Positions 42,832 to 49,064 of a stretch of 49,064 nt of DNA are shown one piece after another. Source of the stretch: Aphanocapsa sp. GSE-SYN-MK-11-07L (lineage in GTDB: Bacteria > Cyanobacteriota > Cyanobacteriia > Thermosynechococcales > Thermosynechococcaceae). The notes below the pieces were generated by a model. The model was not told the origin of the DNA. It worked only from the letters and a program-made list of their open reading frames with translations, and ran no database searches. Where the stretch lies: NCBI GenBank assembly GCA_019359715.1, contig JAHHGS010000096.1:1-49064 (forward strand), in the 5' to 3' direction. Position numbers and translations under genes: made by a program. Each line of letters starts with the position of its first letter. Position 1 is the first letter of the stretch.

Positions 42832-43419
42832 TTAATTGACAGGGAAGCCATATTGGTTGAGTTTGTTCCAAAATTGATTCCATCGAGTTGGCGTTAAGAC
42901 CAAGGTTCTCAAACTGAGTACGACTGCTGCCCCCGTCTCTTTCCATCGCATCCCAGAGCAGCATAAGCGTTGTTTAATGACGGTTTTGCAGGCGGCTTCG
43001 GTGACACCAGACCCAATCGGATAGTGCTTCTTGCGGTAAGCCGCATCGTTCATTTGATGGTGATGATTGCGAAAATAAGTGACGGCTGCGTCTAGGTTCT
43101 GTTGAATCGTTTTGGAGTGGGTTTGAGACACCGATAACTGAAGCATCTGTTCATAAAGCTGAGGTGCAGCTCCTGGGTCATGTTTGAGGTGATGACAACG
43201 TTGAGTCAGCCATTGCGTCTGTTGGGCTAAGTCTTCGGGGTAAAGCGCAATCGCAACTGCTCCGAGATAACCAGAGGCATGATAGAAATCTAGAATCTGC
43301 TCTTGGGTATGCCCTTGGAGAAACTGCCAGTTTGAGGCGGCCCCATCGGCAATCCCAATAGAGGGGGCTGTGGGGTAGCGTTCTTTGGTGCGCCCGGGAT
43401 TGTAAAGTAGTTTGGGATC
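42832..43419 (-). pseudogene. ISKra4-family transposase, C-terminal half
   Basis: A continuous frame of about 195 codons corresponding to the second half of an ISKra4-type DDE transposase. It shows SIGIADGAASNWQFL (an acidic position), ILDFYHASGYLGAVAIALYP, and YPIGSGVTEAACKTVIKQRL (with the final Glu), then RWKETGAAVVLSLRTL. A TGA lies upstream in frame at 43420-43422 and the N-terminal half is missing, so no activity is expected. The gap 42729-42831 probably holds the element's right end. Confidence 0.75.
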
Positions 43420-43429
43420 TCAATCTAAA

Positions 43430-43924
43430 TCAATCACTACACGAACACCCTTGAATCGGACACATCCCCGGCGATCGCTCCTGCTGCACCTCAAACTTTC
43501 CCAGTTCCACCCCCACTTGCTCCGAGAACGCCTGTAACACCTGCTTGATAAAGACCTTTACCTGAGCCGCCGATAAGCCTTGGTCATGAATCGGCTCAAT
43601 TGTAAAGATCACCTGGTCGCCCCGCCTCAACTCAGCTCCGATCGCATGTAAAGGCGCATCCACCCTTCCCCGATACAGGTGTAGCTCAGCGGAAGCCACC
43701 ACGGGCGGGGCGATCGCCAAGACGACGGGTTCTTTCCCCGTGCTTTGGCGGTAGAGCTGGCGCTTGACTTGGTTATAGCGATCGCGATTCCGGTAATAGG
43801 TGCGGCGCTTATGGCACTTGTCGCCCTGCCAGCAGCCGGTGCCGGTGGGGCCGTGACGGGCGATCGCCGCTTCGATCGAAAGCTTGGCACAACGGTGGCA
43901 TTTTTCAGACTGAGATTTGGGCAT
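43430..43924 (-). CDS. Conserved hypothetical protein, probably frameshifted near its end
   Basis: 164 residues; unknown function. The N-terminus has CHRCAK and GCWQGDKCHKRRTYYRNRD, a Cys-rich, possibly zinc-binding segment, followed by a soluble domain. The last residues (MCPIQGCSCSD) look out of frame. One base less near 43463-43467 would give GCVRFKGVRVVIDLD, a far more protein-like end. The gene borders the ISKra4 remnant, so damage at its 3' end is plausible. Confidence 0.55.
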   Translation of the reverse strand: MPKSQSEKCHRCAKLSIEAAIARHGPTGTGCWQGDKCHKRRTYYRNRDRYNQVKRQLYRQSTGKEPVVLAIAPPVVASAELHLYRGRVDAPLHAIGAELRRGDQVIFTIEPIHDQGLSAAQVKVFIKQVLQAFSEQVGVELGKFEVQQERSPGMCPIQGCSCSD

Positions 43925-43955
43925 GTCTATCCCCGCAGCTATTTCCTGTCGAACC

Positions 43956-44534
43956 CTAGCGCCACAGCCATTCCAGGTTGAGGGTCAGCCCTGGTAAAAC
44001 GGACTCTCCAGAAAGTGTGGCAGGGGCTTGCAAAATCTCAACCGGCTGCCCTGGACGATAAATTTCGACCTGCTTGTCTTGGGGATTGATCAGCCAGCCC
44101 AAGTGAATCCCGCTGACCAGGTATTCCTGCATCTTCAGCCGCGTGGTGTGCAGATTATCGGAAGGCGAGAGCAGTTCCACGACAAAATCTGGGCACAGGG
44201 GCGGGAATTTGCGCTGCTGGTCGGGGGTGAGGGCTTCCCAGCGGGATTTTTCCACCCAGGCAATGTCAGGAGAGCGATCGCCCCCGCCAGGAAGCCTGAA
44301 GCAGGTTGAAGAATCAAAGACTTCTCCCAGGTTAGTCTGCTCATTCCAGACAACAAACCGGGAAATGAGTTTGGCATTTTCTCGTCCAGTTTCTCCACCT
44401 GTCGGGGACATAATCACCAATTCTCCAGAAGGGGTGCGCTCAAACTTAATGTCGGGGTTGGCCGCGCAGAGGCGATCAAACTGCTCATGGGTCAGGGTGG
44501 TGATCGAGCTGAGGTCAATGGTAAAGGCTGTCAT
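43956..44534 (-). CDS. Uma2-family (DUF820) endonuclease-like protein
   Basis: About 192 residues from ATG 44532-44534. The PD-(D/E)XK-type core of Uma2 proteins is visible: DIKFERTPSGELVIMSPTGG, RSPDIAWVEKSRWE, PDFVVELLSPSD (the D...E-x-L active region) and MQEYLVSGIHLGWLINPQ. This family is very common in cyanobacteria, often in multiple copies, and its role is unresolved. An upstream in-frame start at 44642 is less likely. Confidence 0.82.
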   Translation of the reverse strand: MTAFTIDLSSITTLTHEQFDRLCAANPDIKFERTPSGELVIMSPTGGETGRENAKLISRFVVWNEQTNLGEVFDSSTCFRLPGGGDRSPDIAWVEKSRWEALTPDQQRKFPPLCPDFVVELLSPSDNLHTTRLKMQEYLVSGIHLGWLINPQDKQVEIYRPGQPVEILQAPATLSGESVLPGLTLNLEWLWR

Positions 44535-44660
44535 CGGTGTAGACCCTCGCTGAGGTTCAATGTCCAGTGTACAGATTGAAATCGGCCGGGTTCTCAATCT
44601 ATTTCGATTTCTAAGGGCGATCGCTGCTTGGGCCAAAACCAAGCCTGATTCGTTGAAGCT

Positions 44661-44987
44661 TCAATCTGCAATCAACTTACGGCTCGCCAGACGATTCAGG
44701 CTAATCCCCTGTTCAGCCGCTTGGATGGCCAGTTCTCGATGCTGCTCCGGCGGAATTCTGACCATGAACCTGCCACTATATTGTTTTTGAGTCAATGGAG
44801 ATGGAATCGGTTCCTGATGGGCGGCTAAATCATCAATGCACTCTTGCACTAACGCTAAAATCCCCGCGAATGTCGCTTGGGGGTCTTGATCGAGCCAACT
44901 CATGCCCGGAAATTCAGCACATAAGCCCACAAACTCCTCATCCTCTTCTGACCAGAATACGCGGTAGGTATAAAACTTAGCGTCCAT
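44661..44987 (-). CDS. hicB: HicB-type antitoxin
   Basis: A 108-residue protein. The N-terminal partial RNase-H-like HicB fold (YRVFWSEEDEEFVGLCAEFPG) and the C-terminal RHH/Arc-type DNA-binding part (FMVRIPPEQHRELAIQAAEQGISLNRLASRKL) match HicB. It overlaps the hicA stop in TAATG. It should bind HicA and repress the operon. Confidence 0.85.
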   Translation of the reverse strand: MDAKFYTYRVFWSEEDEEFVGLCAEFPGMSWLDQDPQATFAGILALVQECIDDLAAHQEPIPSPLTQKQYSGRFMVRIPPEQHRELAIQAAEQGISLNRLASRKLIAD

Positions 44988-45232
44988 TATCGGGTTTCCT
45001 TTTTCTTGATCGCTGCCAAGACTTGCTTGACTTGATAGGGTTTGCCCATCCCTTTTTTGGGTTGGAGATTAACGTAGGGTTCGCCTTCCCAGGGGGTTCG
45101 ATAGATGCGATGGCTCCCGCCGCTGTGTCGCGGCTGGCCAAAGTAGTGGTCACAGACCTTACACAACTCAGTGAACGGAACCCCTTGGGGATTGTTAGCC
45201 ATGTTGGCAAGGATTTTCTCGACACTGGCCAT
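44987..45232 (-). CDS. hicA: HicA-type toxin
   Basis: An 81-residue dsRBD-like mRNA interferase. GGSHRIYRTPWEG carries the catalytic His of HicA and PYVNLQPKKGMGKPYQVKQVL follows. It precedes hicB, the classical order. Slightly longer than a minimal HicA. Confidence 0.85.
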   Translation of the reverse strand: MASVEKILANMANNPQGVPFTELCKVCDHYFGQPRHSGGSHRIYRTPWEGEPYVNLQPKKGMGKPYQVKQVLAAIKKKETR

Positions 45233-45240
45233 GGGTTACA

Positions 45241-45260
45241 TAGTATCAATAATAATACTA
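45241..45260. promoter_or_regulatory. Inverted repeat upstream of hicA, possible HicB operator
   Basis: The arms tagtat (45241-45246) and atacta (45255-45260) are perfectly complementary with an 8-base spacer, 8 bases before the hicA start. This is where a HicB operator would be expected. Confidence 0.4.
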
Positions 45261-45342
45261 TATCATTCTGAGGGTTTCTTGTTCACTAGAGTTTCGCTAG
45301 AGTCCATATAACGACCTTTATTTGGAGTAGAGATTAATGACT

Positions 45343-45367
45343 ATATTAATATGACTATGGTTATAAT
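45343..45367 (+). promoter_or_regulatory. Promoter/operator of the vapBC-like pair
   Basis: A palindrome atattaatat (45343-45352) is followed by a consensus -10 TATAAT at 45362-45367, 31 bases before the antitoxin ATG. Toxin-antitoxin operons are usually autorepressed through such sites. Confidence 0.5.
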
Positions 45368-45398
45368 GGTAGAAACCCCTTTCGCTCGGAGACATTGA

Positions 45399-45629
45399 AT
45401 GGAGCAAGTAGCCGCTGGACAATTCAAAGCCCAATGTTTACAGCTCATGGATCAGGTGCAGCAGACCCATCAAGAAATTGTCATCACCAAGCATGGTCGG
45501 CCCGTCGCCAAACTGGTGCCTGTCGAGTCTGACACCAAACGTTCGATTTTGGGCTATCTACAAGACACGGTGCAGATCCCTGGCGATATTGTATCGCCCC
45601 TGGCGGAACCCTGGGCAGCGGAGGTCTGA
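45399..45629 (+). CDS. Phd/YefM-family antitoxin
   Basis: A 76-residue antitoxin. AAGQFKAQCLQLMDQVQQTHQEIVITKHGRPVAKLVPV is the Phd/YefM DNA-binding dimer fold, and the C-terminal part neutralises the partner. The ATG has cggaga upstream. It overlaps the downstream toxin by one base in TGATG. Confidence 0.88.
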   Translation: MEQVAAGQFKAQCLQLMDQVQQTHQEIVITKHGRPVAKLVPVESDTKRSILGYLQDTVQIPGDIVSPLAEPWAAEV

Positions 45630-46051
45630 TGGCTCAGGAACTGCTGGTCTTGGATACTCACATTTGGGTCTGGTTGCTGAATGGTGATGCCCAGCGATTG
45701 TCGGAAGAGGGCTTGGCAGCGATCGAGCAGGCTAGTCAATTCGGGCAGCTTGGGGTGAGTGCCATTTCTGTCTGGGAGGTAGGGATGCTCGAAGCCAAAG
45801 GGCGCATCCGCTTTGCTCAGCTTTGTATAGATTGGGTACGAGAGGCCCTATCTGTACCGGGACTGCGATTATTGCCCCTCACGCCTGAGATTGCGATCGA
45901 AAGTTCTCACTTGCCGGGTCAAATCCAGGGCGACCCCGCTGATCGCATTCTGGCGGCAACAACGCGCATCTTGGATGCCACACTGGTCACACAAGATCGG
46001 CAATTGCTCGACTATGGCGCTCAATCTTACATTTCGGTTATCCAAGGATAA
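45629..46051 (+). CDS. vapC: PIN-domain toxin (VapC-like)
   Basis: A 140-residue PIN ribonuclease. It shows LVLDTHIWVWLLNGD (first Asp), VSAISVWEVGML (Glu), and GDPADRILAATTRILDATLVTQDRQLL with the last acidic ligands. All expected metal ligands are present, so it appears functional, unlike the remnant at 28783. Confidence 0.9.
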   Translation: MAQELLVLDTHIWVWLLNGDAQRLSEEGLAAIEQASQFGQLGVSAISVWEVGMLEAKGRIRFAQLCIDWVREALSVPGLRLLPLTPEIAIESSHLPGQIQGDPADRILAATTRILDATLVTQDRQLLDYGAQSYISVIQG

Positions 46052-46113
46052 AGTGAGCGACGGATGCTGGCTTCAGATTTGCGGTTCATATCACTAAGTG
46101 CTATAAATAAAAG

Positions 46114-46521
46114 GTGGGAAATAGCTTAGAAGTCTACAACACCCGATGGTTTGACCGTTGGGCACGTAAGCAGGGACTGAGCGCTTCTAGCCTCTGTGCT
46201 GCTGTGTCCGAGATGGTATCAGGGCTTTATGACACCGATCTAGGGGGTGGACTGCTCAAAAAGCGGATTGCCCGACCAGGACAGGGAAAACGGGGAGGCT
46301 TTCGCACCCTGGTTGCCACGAATAAAGGGAACCGCTGGATTTTCGTGTTTGGCTTCCCCAAAAATGAGCGCAGCAACATTGACAAGAACGAAGAGGAAGC
46401 CCTGAAGAGGCTGGCTTCGCACCTGCTCTCACTTACGCCCCAGGATCTTGAAAGGGCAAAACATGCCGATGAATTGGTAGAGGTACAATGTGATGCGGAA
46501 GGCGAAATCAGCAATCCTTGA
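46114..46521 (+). CDS. higB: RelE/HigB-like toxin
   Basis: 135 residues from GTG 46114. It has YNTRWFDRWARKQGLS, LLKKRIARPGQGKRGGFRTLVATNKG and FVFGFPKNERSNIDKNE, as in the HigB/DUF1044 branch of RelE-type toxins (ribosome-dependent mRNA cleavage). The start is uncertain. The downstream antitoxin overlaps its 3' end by 29 bases. Confidence 0.8.
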   Translation: MGNSLEVYNTRWFDRWARKQGLSASSLCAAVSEMVSGLYDTDLGGGLLKKRIARPGQGKRGGFRTLVATNKGNRWIFVFGFPKNERSNIDKNEEEALKRLASHLLSLTPQDLERAKHADELVEVQCDAEGEISNP

Positions 46522-46822
46522 AGCGGTTCACGAAACAGCAAAAGGGTTACACAAGGCGGGCGTGATGGATCAAGTCACATTACGGGAATTTGACCGTCTG
46601 TGCCTACCCCCAATCGAGCCATTGGAGCCAGAGCAGATCAAACAGATCCGTGAGGACTCGCGAGTGAGTCAGGCCGTCTTTGCGGCGATTCTAAATACCA
46701 GTGTGTCAACGGTGCAGAAGTGGGAAATTGGTCAGAAGCGACCGACAGGCACAGCGCTCAAGTTACTGCACTTGGTTCAGAAGCGGGGATTGGAAAGCTT
46801 GGTTTTAGATGAATCATCATGA
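46493..46822 (+). CDS. higA: XRE-type antitoxin (HigA/NadS-like)
   Basis: 109 residues from ATG 46493. A variable N-terminus precedes a helix-turn-helix (IREDSRVSQAVFAAILNTSVSTVQKWEIGQKRPTG, here in pieces: SQAVFAAILNTS, TVQKWEIGQKRP). It overlaps higB upstream and the integrase start downstream (ATGA), so all three are translated as a unit. Confidence 0.82.
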   Translation: MRKAKSAILEAVHETAKGLHKAGVMDQVTLREFDRLCLPPIEPLEPEQIKQIREDSRVSQAVFAAILNTSVSTVQKWEIGQKRPTGTALKLLHLVQKRGLESLVLDESS

Positions 46823-48273
46823 CTATCCCCGGCGTTAAACTCATTCCAATCGCTCAACCCCTAGCAACACCATTGCTAAGTAAAAAGCGATCGCCAACCC
46901 TTGAACGGCGATCGCTACAACCCCAACCGGCCCTAGCCGACCTGCGCTGGTCACGGGTGGAGGAATATCTAAGGAGTCGGGAGCTGCGGCCCAACACTCG
47001 CAAGGCCTATGAGCAAGAGTTTAAAGCGTTTTTGGACTGGACACAAAAGGGTTGGCACGACATCACGGCAAGGGACATCGATCGCTACAAATCGCACCTC
47101 AAGCTGAAGCCCTCCAAACGGGGTGGGGAACGTAAAACCGCGACCATCAACCTGTCTTTATCCGCTTTGCAAAGCCTGTTCAAGTGGCTCTGTGCGCGGG
47201 ACTATATTGTCAAAGACCCGATGCTGCTCGTTGAAAAGCTCAAGAGCGATCCAGTGTTGCCCCAGGAATGGGAGCAGGCGGAAGTGACCGCCTTATTCGA
47301 GGCAACTCGGCAGCGGGGGCAGACTGCCCAGCGAGATCGAGCCATTCTCTGGCTACTGCTGCATGGGCTGCGGGCCAGGGAAGTAGAAGCGCTCAATGTG
47401 GGAGACTTTGACGGCAAGCGGGTGATGATTCGCCAAGCCAAGGATGACAGTGTGGGACAGGTGCCCCTCTTACCGGAAGCGGTTGAGACACTGGAGGGTT
47501 ATCTAAACTGGCGACGTTGTAGGGGTGAAGGGGTTGAGCCAGCTTCGCCGCTGTTGTTGTCCGAATCTAACAATAGCAAGGGTCAACGTTTGAGCTATTG
47601 GGGCATGTACGCAATCTTGAAGGAGTTGGCGGCGATCGCCGGGGTAGCAAATTCGCATCCGCACCGAGGGCGGCATACCATTGCGACCGAGATGGTCAGT
47701 CGGGGCATTGATCCGCTGTTAGCTCGGCAAATCACCCGGCATAAGTCAGAGAAAAGTTTTGAGCGCTACAGCCAGCGAGCTTTGCAGAAGCAGGCGGAAG
47801 AACAGTTTTTACAGGTGTTTGGAGAGCAAGGATTGGGGGAGCAGCAGCGATCGCCCGTGGCACTGGAGCAACTGCTGGCAGAGGGGCGGAACTTGCCGGA
47901 AACCCTGAGCAGCCCGCTGAGTGCCGAAGACATTCAAGCGGCTAATCCGCTGCTTCCGATCAGGCAATCTTCTGCCAATGCCCAGCCAGAAGCGAAGGTC
48001 AAATTATGGTTGAGGGTCGAAAATAACAGCCCATTGGTTCGCGGTAAAACAAAAGTGAGACGGGAAATTGAGCACCGGATTTTGTCCCGCTATCAGATGC
48101 ATAAACCGCTGAAGTCCGGCTGGGACTATGAGTTGATTATCCCCTATGAAGACGAGGCTGACTTGGAGAGAACGATTGCCGAACTCTACTGGGAAATGGA
48201 TTTTGCCGCCGATCTCGATCAGTGCTTTATTGAGGCGCAGATCAGGGAGGAAGCGACGGGAAGGCGATGGTGA
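46819..48273 (+). CDS. Tyrosine recombinase/integrase with extra C-terminal domain
   Basis: A 484-residue XerC/phage-integrase-like protein. A SAM-like core-binding domain (about 40-120, RPNTRKAYEQEFKAFLDW) and the catalytic domain with Arg185 (HGLRAREVEAL), HxxR (HPHRGRHT, about 281-284), His (ITRHKS) and Tyr317 (FERYSQ). Residues about 330-484 are an extension unusual for XerC proteins, with a distinct end domain (GWDYELIIPYEDEADLERTI). The ATG overlaps the antitoxin stop, so toxin, antitoxin and integrase form one operon. No attachment site was identified. Confidence 0.88.
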   Translation: MTIPGVKLIPIAQPLATPLLSKKRSPTLERRSLQPQPALADLRWSRVEEYLRSRELRPNTRKAYEQEFKAFLDWTQKGWHDITARDIDRYKSHLKLKPSKRGGERKTATINLSLSALQSLFKWLCARDYIVKDPMLLVEKLKSDPVLPQEWEQAEVTALFEATRQRGQTAQRDRAILWLLLHGLRAREVEALNVGDFDGKRVMIRQAKDDSVGQVPLLPEAVETLEGYLNWRRCRGEGVEPASPLLLSESNNSKGQRLSYWGMYAILKELAAIAGVANSHPHRGRHTIATEMVSRGIDPLLARQITRHKSEKSFERYSQRALQKQAEEQFLQVFGEQGLGEQQRSPVALEQLLAEGRNLPETLSSPLSAEDIQAANPLLPIRQSSANAQPEAKVKLWLRVENNSPLVRGKTKVRREIEHRILSRYQMHKPLKSGWDYELIIPYEDEADLERTIAELYWEMDFAADLDQCFIEAQIREEATGRRW

Positions 48274-48319
48274 ATCGGCGAGGATGCAATAATAATCTAG
48301 CGATAGTCCGGTCAGAATC

Positions 48320-48505
48320 ATGCTAAAAATTACCAACCGCACGACTATTCCTTTCAGCGAAATTGAGCTGAGCGCCGTTCGCTCCCAAGGCGCAGGGGGG
48401 CAGAACGTAAATAAGGTCGCTACAGCCATTCATCTGCGCTTTGATATCCATGCCTCCTCCCTTTCGCCCCTTTACAAGGAACGCCTGCTCAACTTGGGCG
48501 ACAAT
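48320..48505 (+). pseudogene. arfB: arfB, truncated by an insertion sequence
   Basis: 62 codons of a peptidyl-tRNA hydrolase ArfB/YaeJ-type rescue factor. The catalytic GGQ is present in [15 protein letters not shown] and the sequence runs through [14 protein letters not shown]. It is then cut where an IS end begins; the basic C-terminal tail that enters the mRNA channel is lost. The remnant should not rescue ribosomes. Confidence 0.85.
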
Positions 48506-48565
48506 TGACCTTGCCCCGAAAAAGTGGACAATTCCCAAGAGTCGTCAACTCAGAAGCATCTTCAC

Positions 48566-48964
48566 ATGACACCAAAACCCCGCAGGCTATTTACAGACGA
48601 GCAGAAGGCTGAGGCCGTCCGCATCGTCAATCAATCGGGCAAACCCGTGAGCCAGATTGCCAAAGAAATGGGATTAAGCGAAAGCGCTCTGCGCAGATGG
48701 GTCAATCAAGCCCGGATTGACCGTCAGCCAAACCCCCAAGGGCAACTGACTTCTGCGGAACGAAAGGAACTGATTGCCTTACGCCGCGACCTGAAACGGG
48801 TTCAAAGGTCGCGAGATTTTCTAACGGCAGTGGCTTTAAGCGGGGGAACCCCGCCAACGCCCTGCCTCAAAAAGGCGGCCACCTTCTTGAGGCAGAGCGT
48901 TGGGCGGCTTTGCCGACTTGAAGCTACTGCCGTTGCCCAGGAAAGCTCAGACCCTTTGAGCTAA
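48566..48964 (+). CDS. IS3 OrfA, disrupted by an imperfect palindrome
   Basis: The first about 85 codons from ATG 48566 encode the HTH of IS3 OrfA (FTDEQKAEAVRIVNQSGKP, LSESALRRWVNQ, then LKRVQRSRDFL). The usual end KKAAAFFA-x-E is broken: its remnant KKAATFL is flanked on both sides by inverted ~45-base inserts. The last codons (AQESSDPLS) are again IS3-like. OrfA is therefore probably not normal. Confidence 0.7.
   Translation: MTPKPRRLFTDEQKAEAVRIVNQSGKPVSQIAKEMGLSESALRRWVNQARIDRQPNPQGQLTSAERKELIALRRDLKRVQRSRDFLTAVALSGGTPPTPCLKKAATFLRQSVGRLCRLEATAVAQESSDPLS
48823..48934. repeat. 112-bp imperfect palindrome in orfA
   Basis: Each 56-base half is complementary to the other at 44 positions. 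Each arm contains its own small hairpin (cggggaaccccg-like at 48842-48853 and cggctttgccg at 48905-48915). The central 20 bases match the expected orfA codons for KKAATF and are themselves nearly palindromic. Confidence 0.7.
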
Positions 48965-49064
48965 TTCAGGCAGAGAAGGAAAACTTCCCGATTGGCTTGA
49001 TGTGCCGAGTCCTAAAGCTGTCCAGGAGTGGCTACTACGCCTGGTGCAACCGCAAACCCTCCCC
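48958..49064 (+). CDS. IS3 OrfB, 5' part
   Basis: An open frame at the right edge reading LIQAEKENFPIGLMCRVLKL and SRSGYYAWCNRKPS, the start of IS3 OrfB (DDE integrase), normally made as an OrfAB fusion by -1 frameshifting. The catalytic domain is outside the window. Confidence 0.8.

Larger units (their letters stand above)
48506..49064 (+). mobile_element. IS3-family insertion sequence, left part
   Basis: The element starts at 48506 with TGACCTTGCCCC followed by an A-run and gtggaca, the typical outer end of an IS3 member. It contains orfA and the beginning of orfB and runs off the right edge. It interrupts arfB. Confidence 0.8.

Noticed and set aside
48524-48565. An earlier start for IS3 OrfA at 48524
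   Set aside because: It would add 14 residues encoded by the IS end itself; the ATG at 48566 matches the usual OrfA start.
1-49064. tRNA and rRNA genes
   Set aside because: I looked for TTCRA-type T-arms with matching acceptor stems and for rRNA signatures and found none.

Overview
The window comes from a cyanobacterium. The GCGATCGC-type octamer (HIP1) recurs throughout, and the gene content is cyanobacterial: the nitrogen regulator NtcA, a CrtO-type carotenoid ketolase, a DevBCA exporter, sucrose synthase beside sucrose-phosphate synthase, a PatA-N-like domain, DUF305 and Uma2 proteins. The genes fit a filamentous or Leptolyngbya-like lineage better than a marine picocyanobacterium, but the species cannot be fixed from the sequence.

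Layout. 1-3000: a GntR/HutC regulator, a small membrane protein and an ammonium transporter with a perfect NtcA box. 3185-4643: a 16-bp inverted repeat, then a remnant of a large secreted nuclease/protease-like protein. A well-formed pentapeptide-repeat gene lies antisense inside it, in codon register. 4915-7348: a PhyH-type dioxygenase, a cytoplasmic solute-binding-like protein and a PadR regulator divergent from devBCA (7481-10576). 10597-13710: a type I-E CRISPR locus reduced to array, cas2 and cas1, the 3' end of cas6e and a frameshifted WYL regulator. The interference genes appear to have been lost in one deletion. 13951-19895: a second dioxygenase-like protein and the sucrose genes susA and sps. 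20073-22424: a fusion of PatA-N-like, transmembrane, solute-binding and OmpA domains. 22421-31617: aldehyde dehydrogenase, a GNAT-ntcA operon with an NtcA box, a duplicated DUF305 lipoprotein, comM, a decayed toxin-antitoxin pair, a four-carbon acid sugar kinase homologue and small secreted proteins. 31952-42389: mostly housekeeping (purN, scpB, phoX-like, crtO, L,D-transpeptidase, pepP) plus a PPIase fused to a coiled coil.

42390-49064 is a plastic accessory region. It holds repeat debris, an ISKra4-type transposase remnant, a gene frameshifted near its end, Uma2, three toxin-antitoxin modules (hicAB, vapBC-like, higBA-like), a tyrosine recombinase overlapping the last antitoxin, and arfB cut by an IS3-family element whose own orfA contains a 112-bp imperfect palindrome.

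The genes connect in a few clear ways. ntcA and the ammonium transporter are linked by matching operators. PadR probably controls devBCA. susA and sps can make and break down sucrose. The CRISPR remnant can in principle still acquire spacers but has no visible interference machinery. The strongest candidates for undescribed biology are the in-register sense/antisense pair at 3639-4103, the decapitated CRISPR locus, the antitoxin-integrase overlap and the palindrome inside the IS3 orfA.
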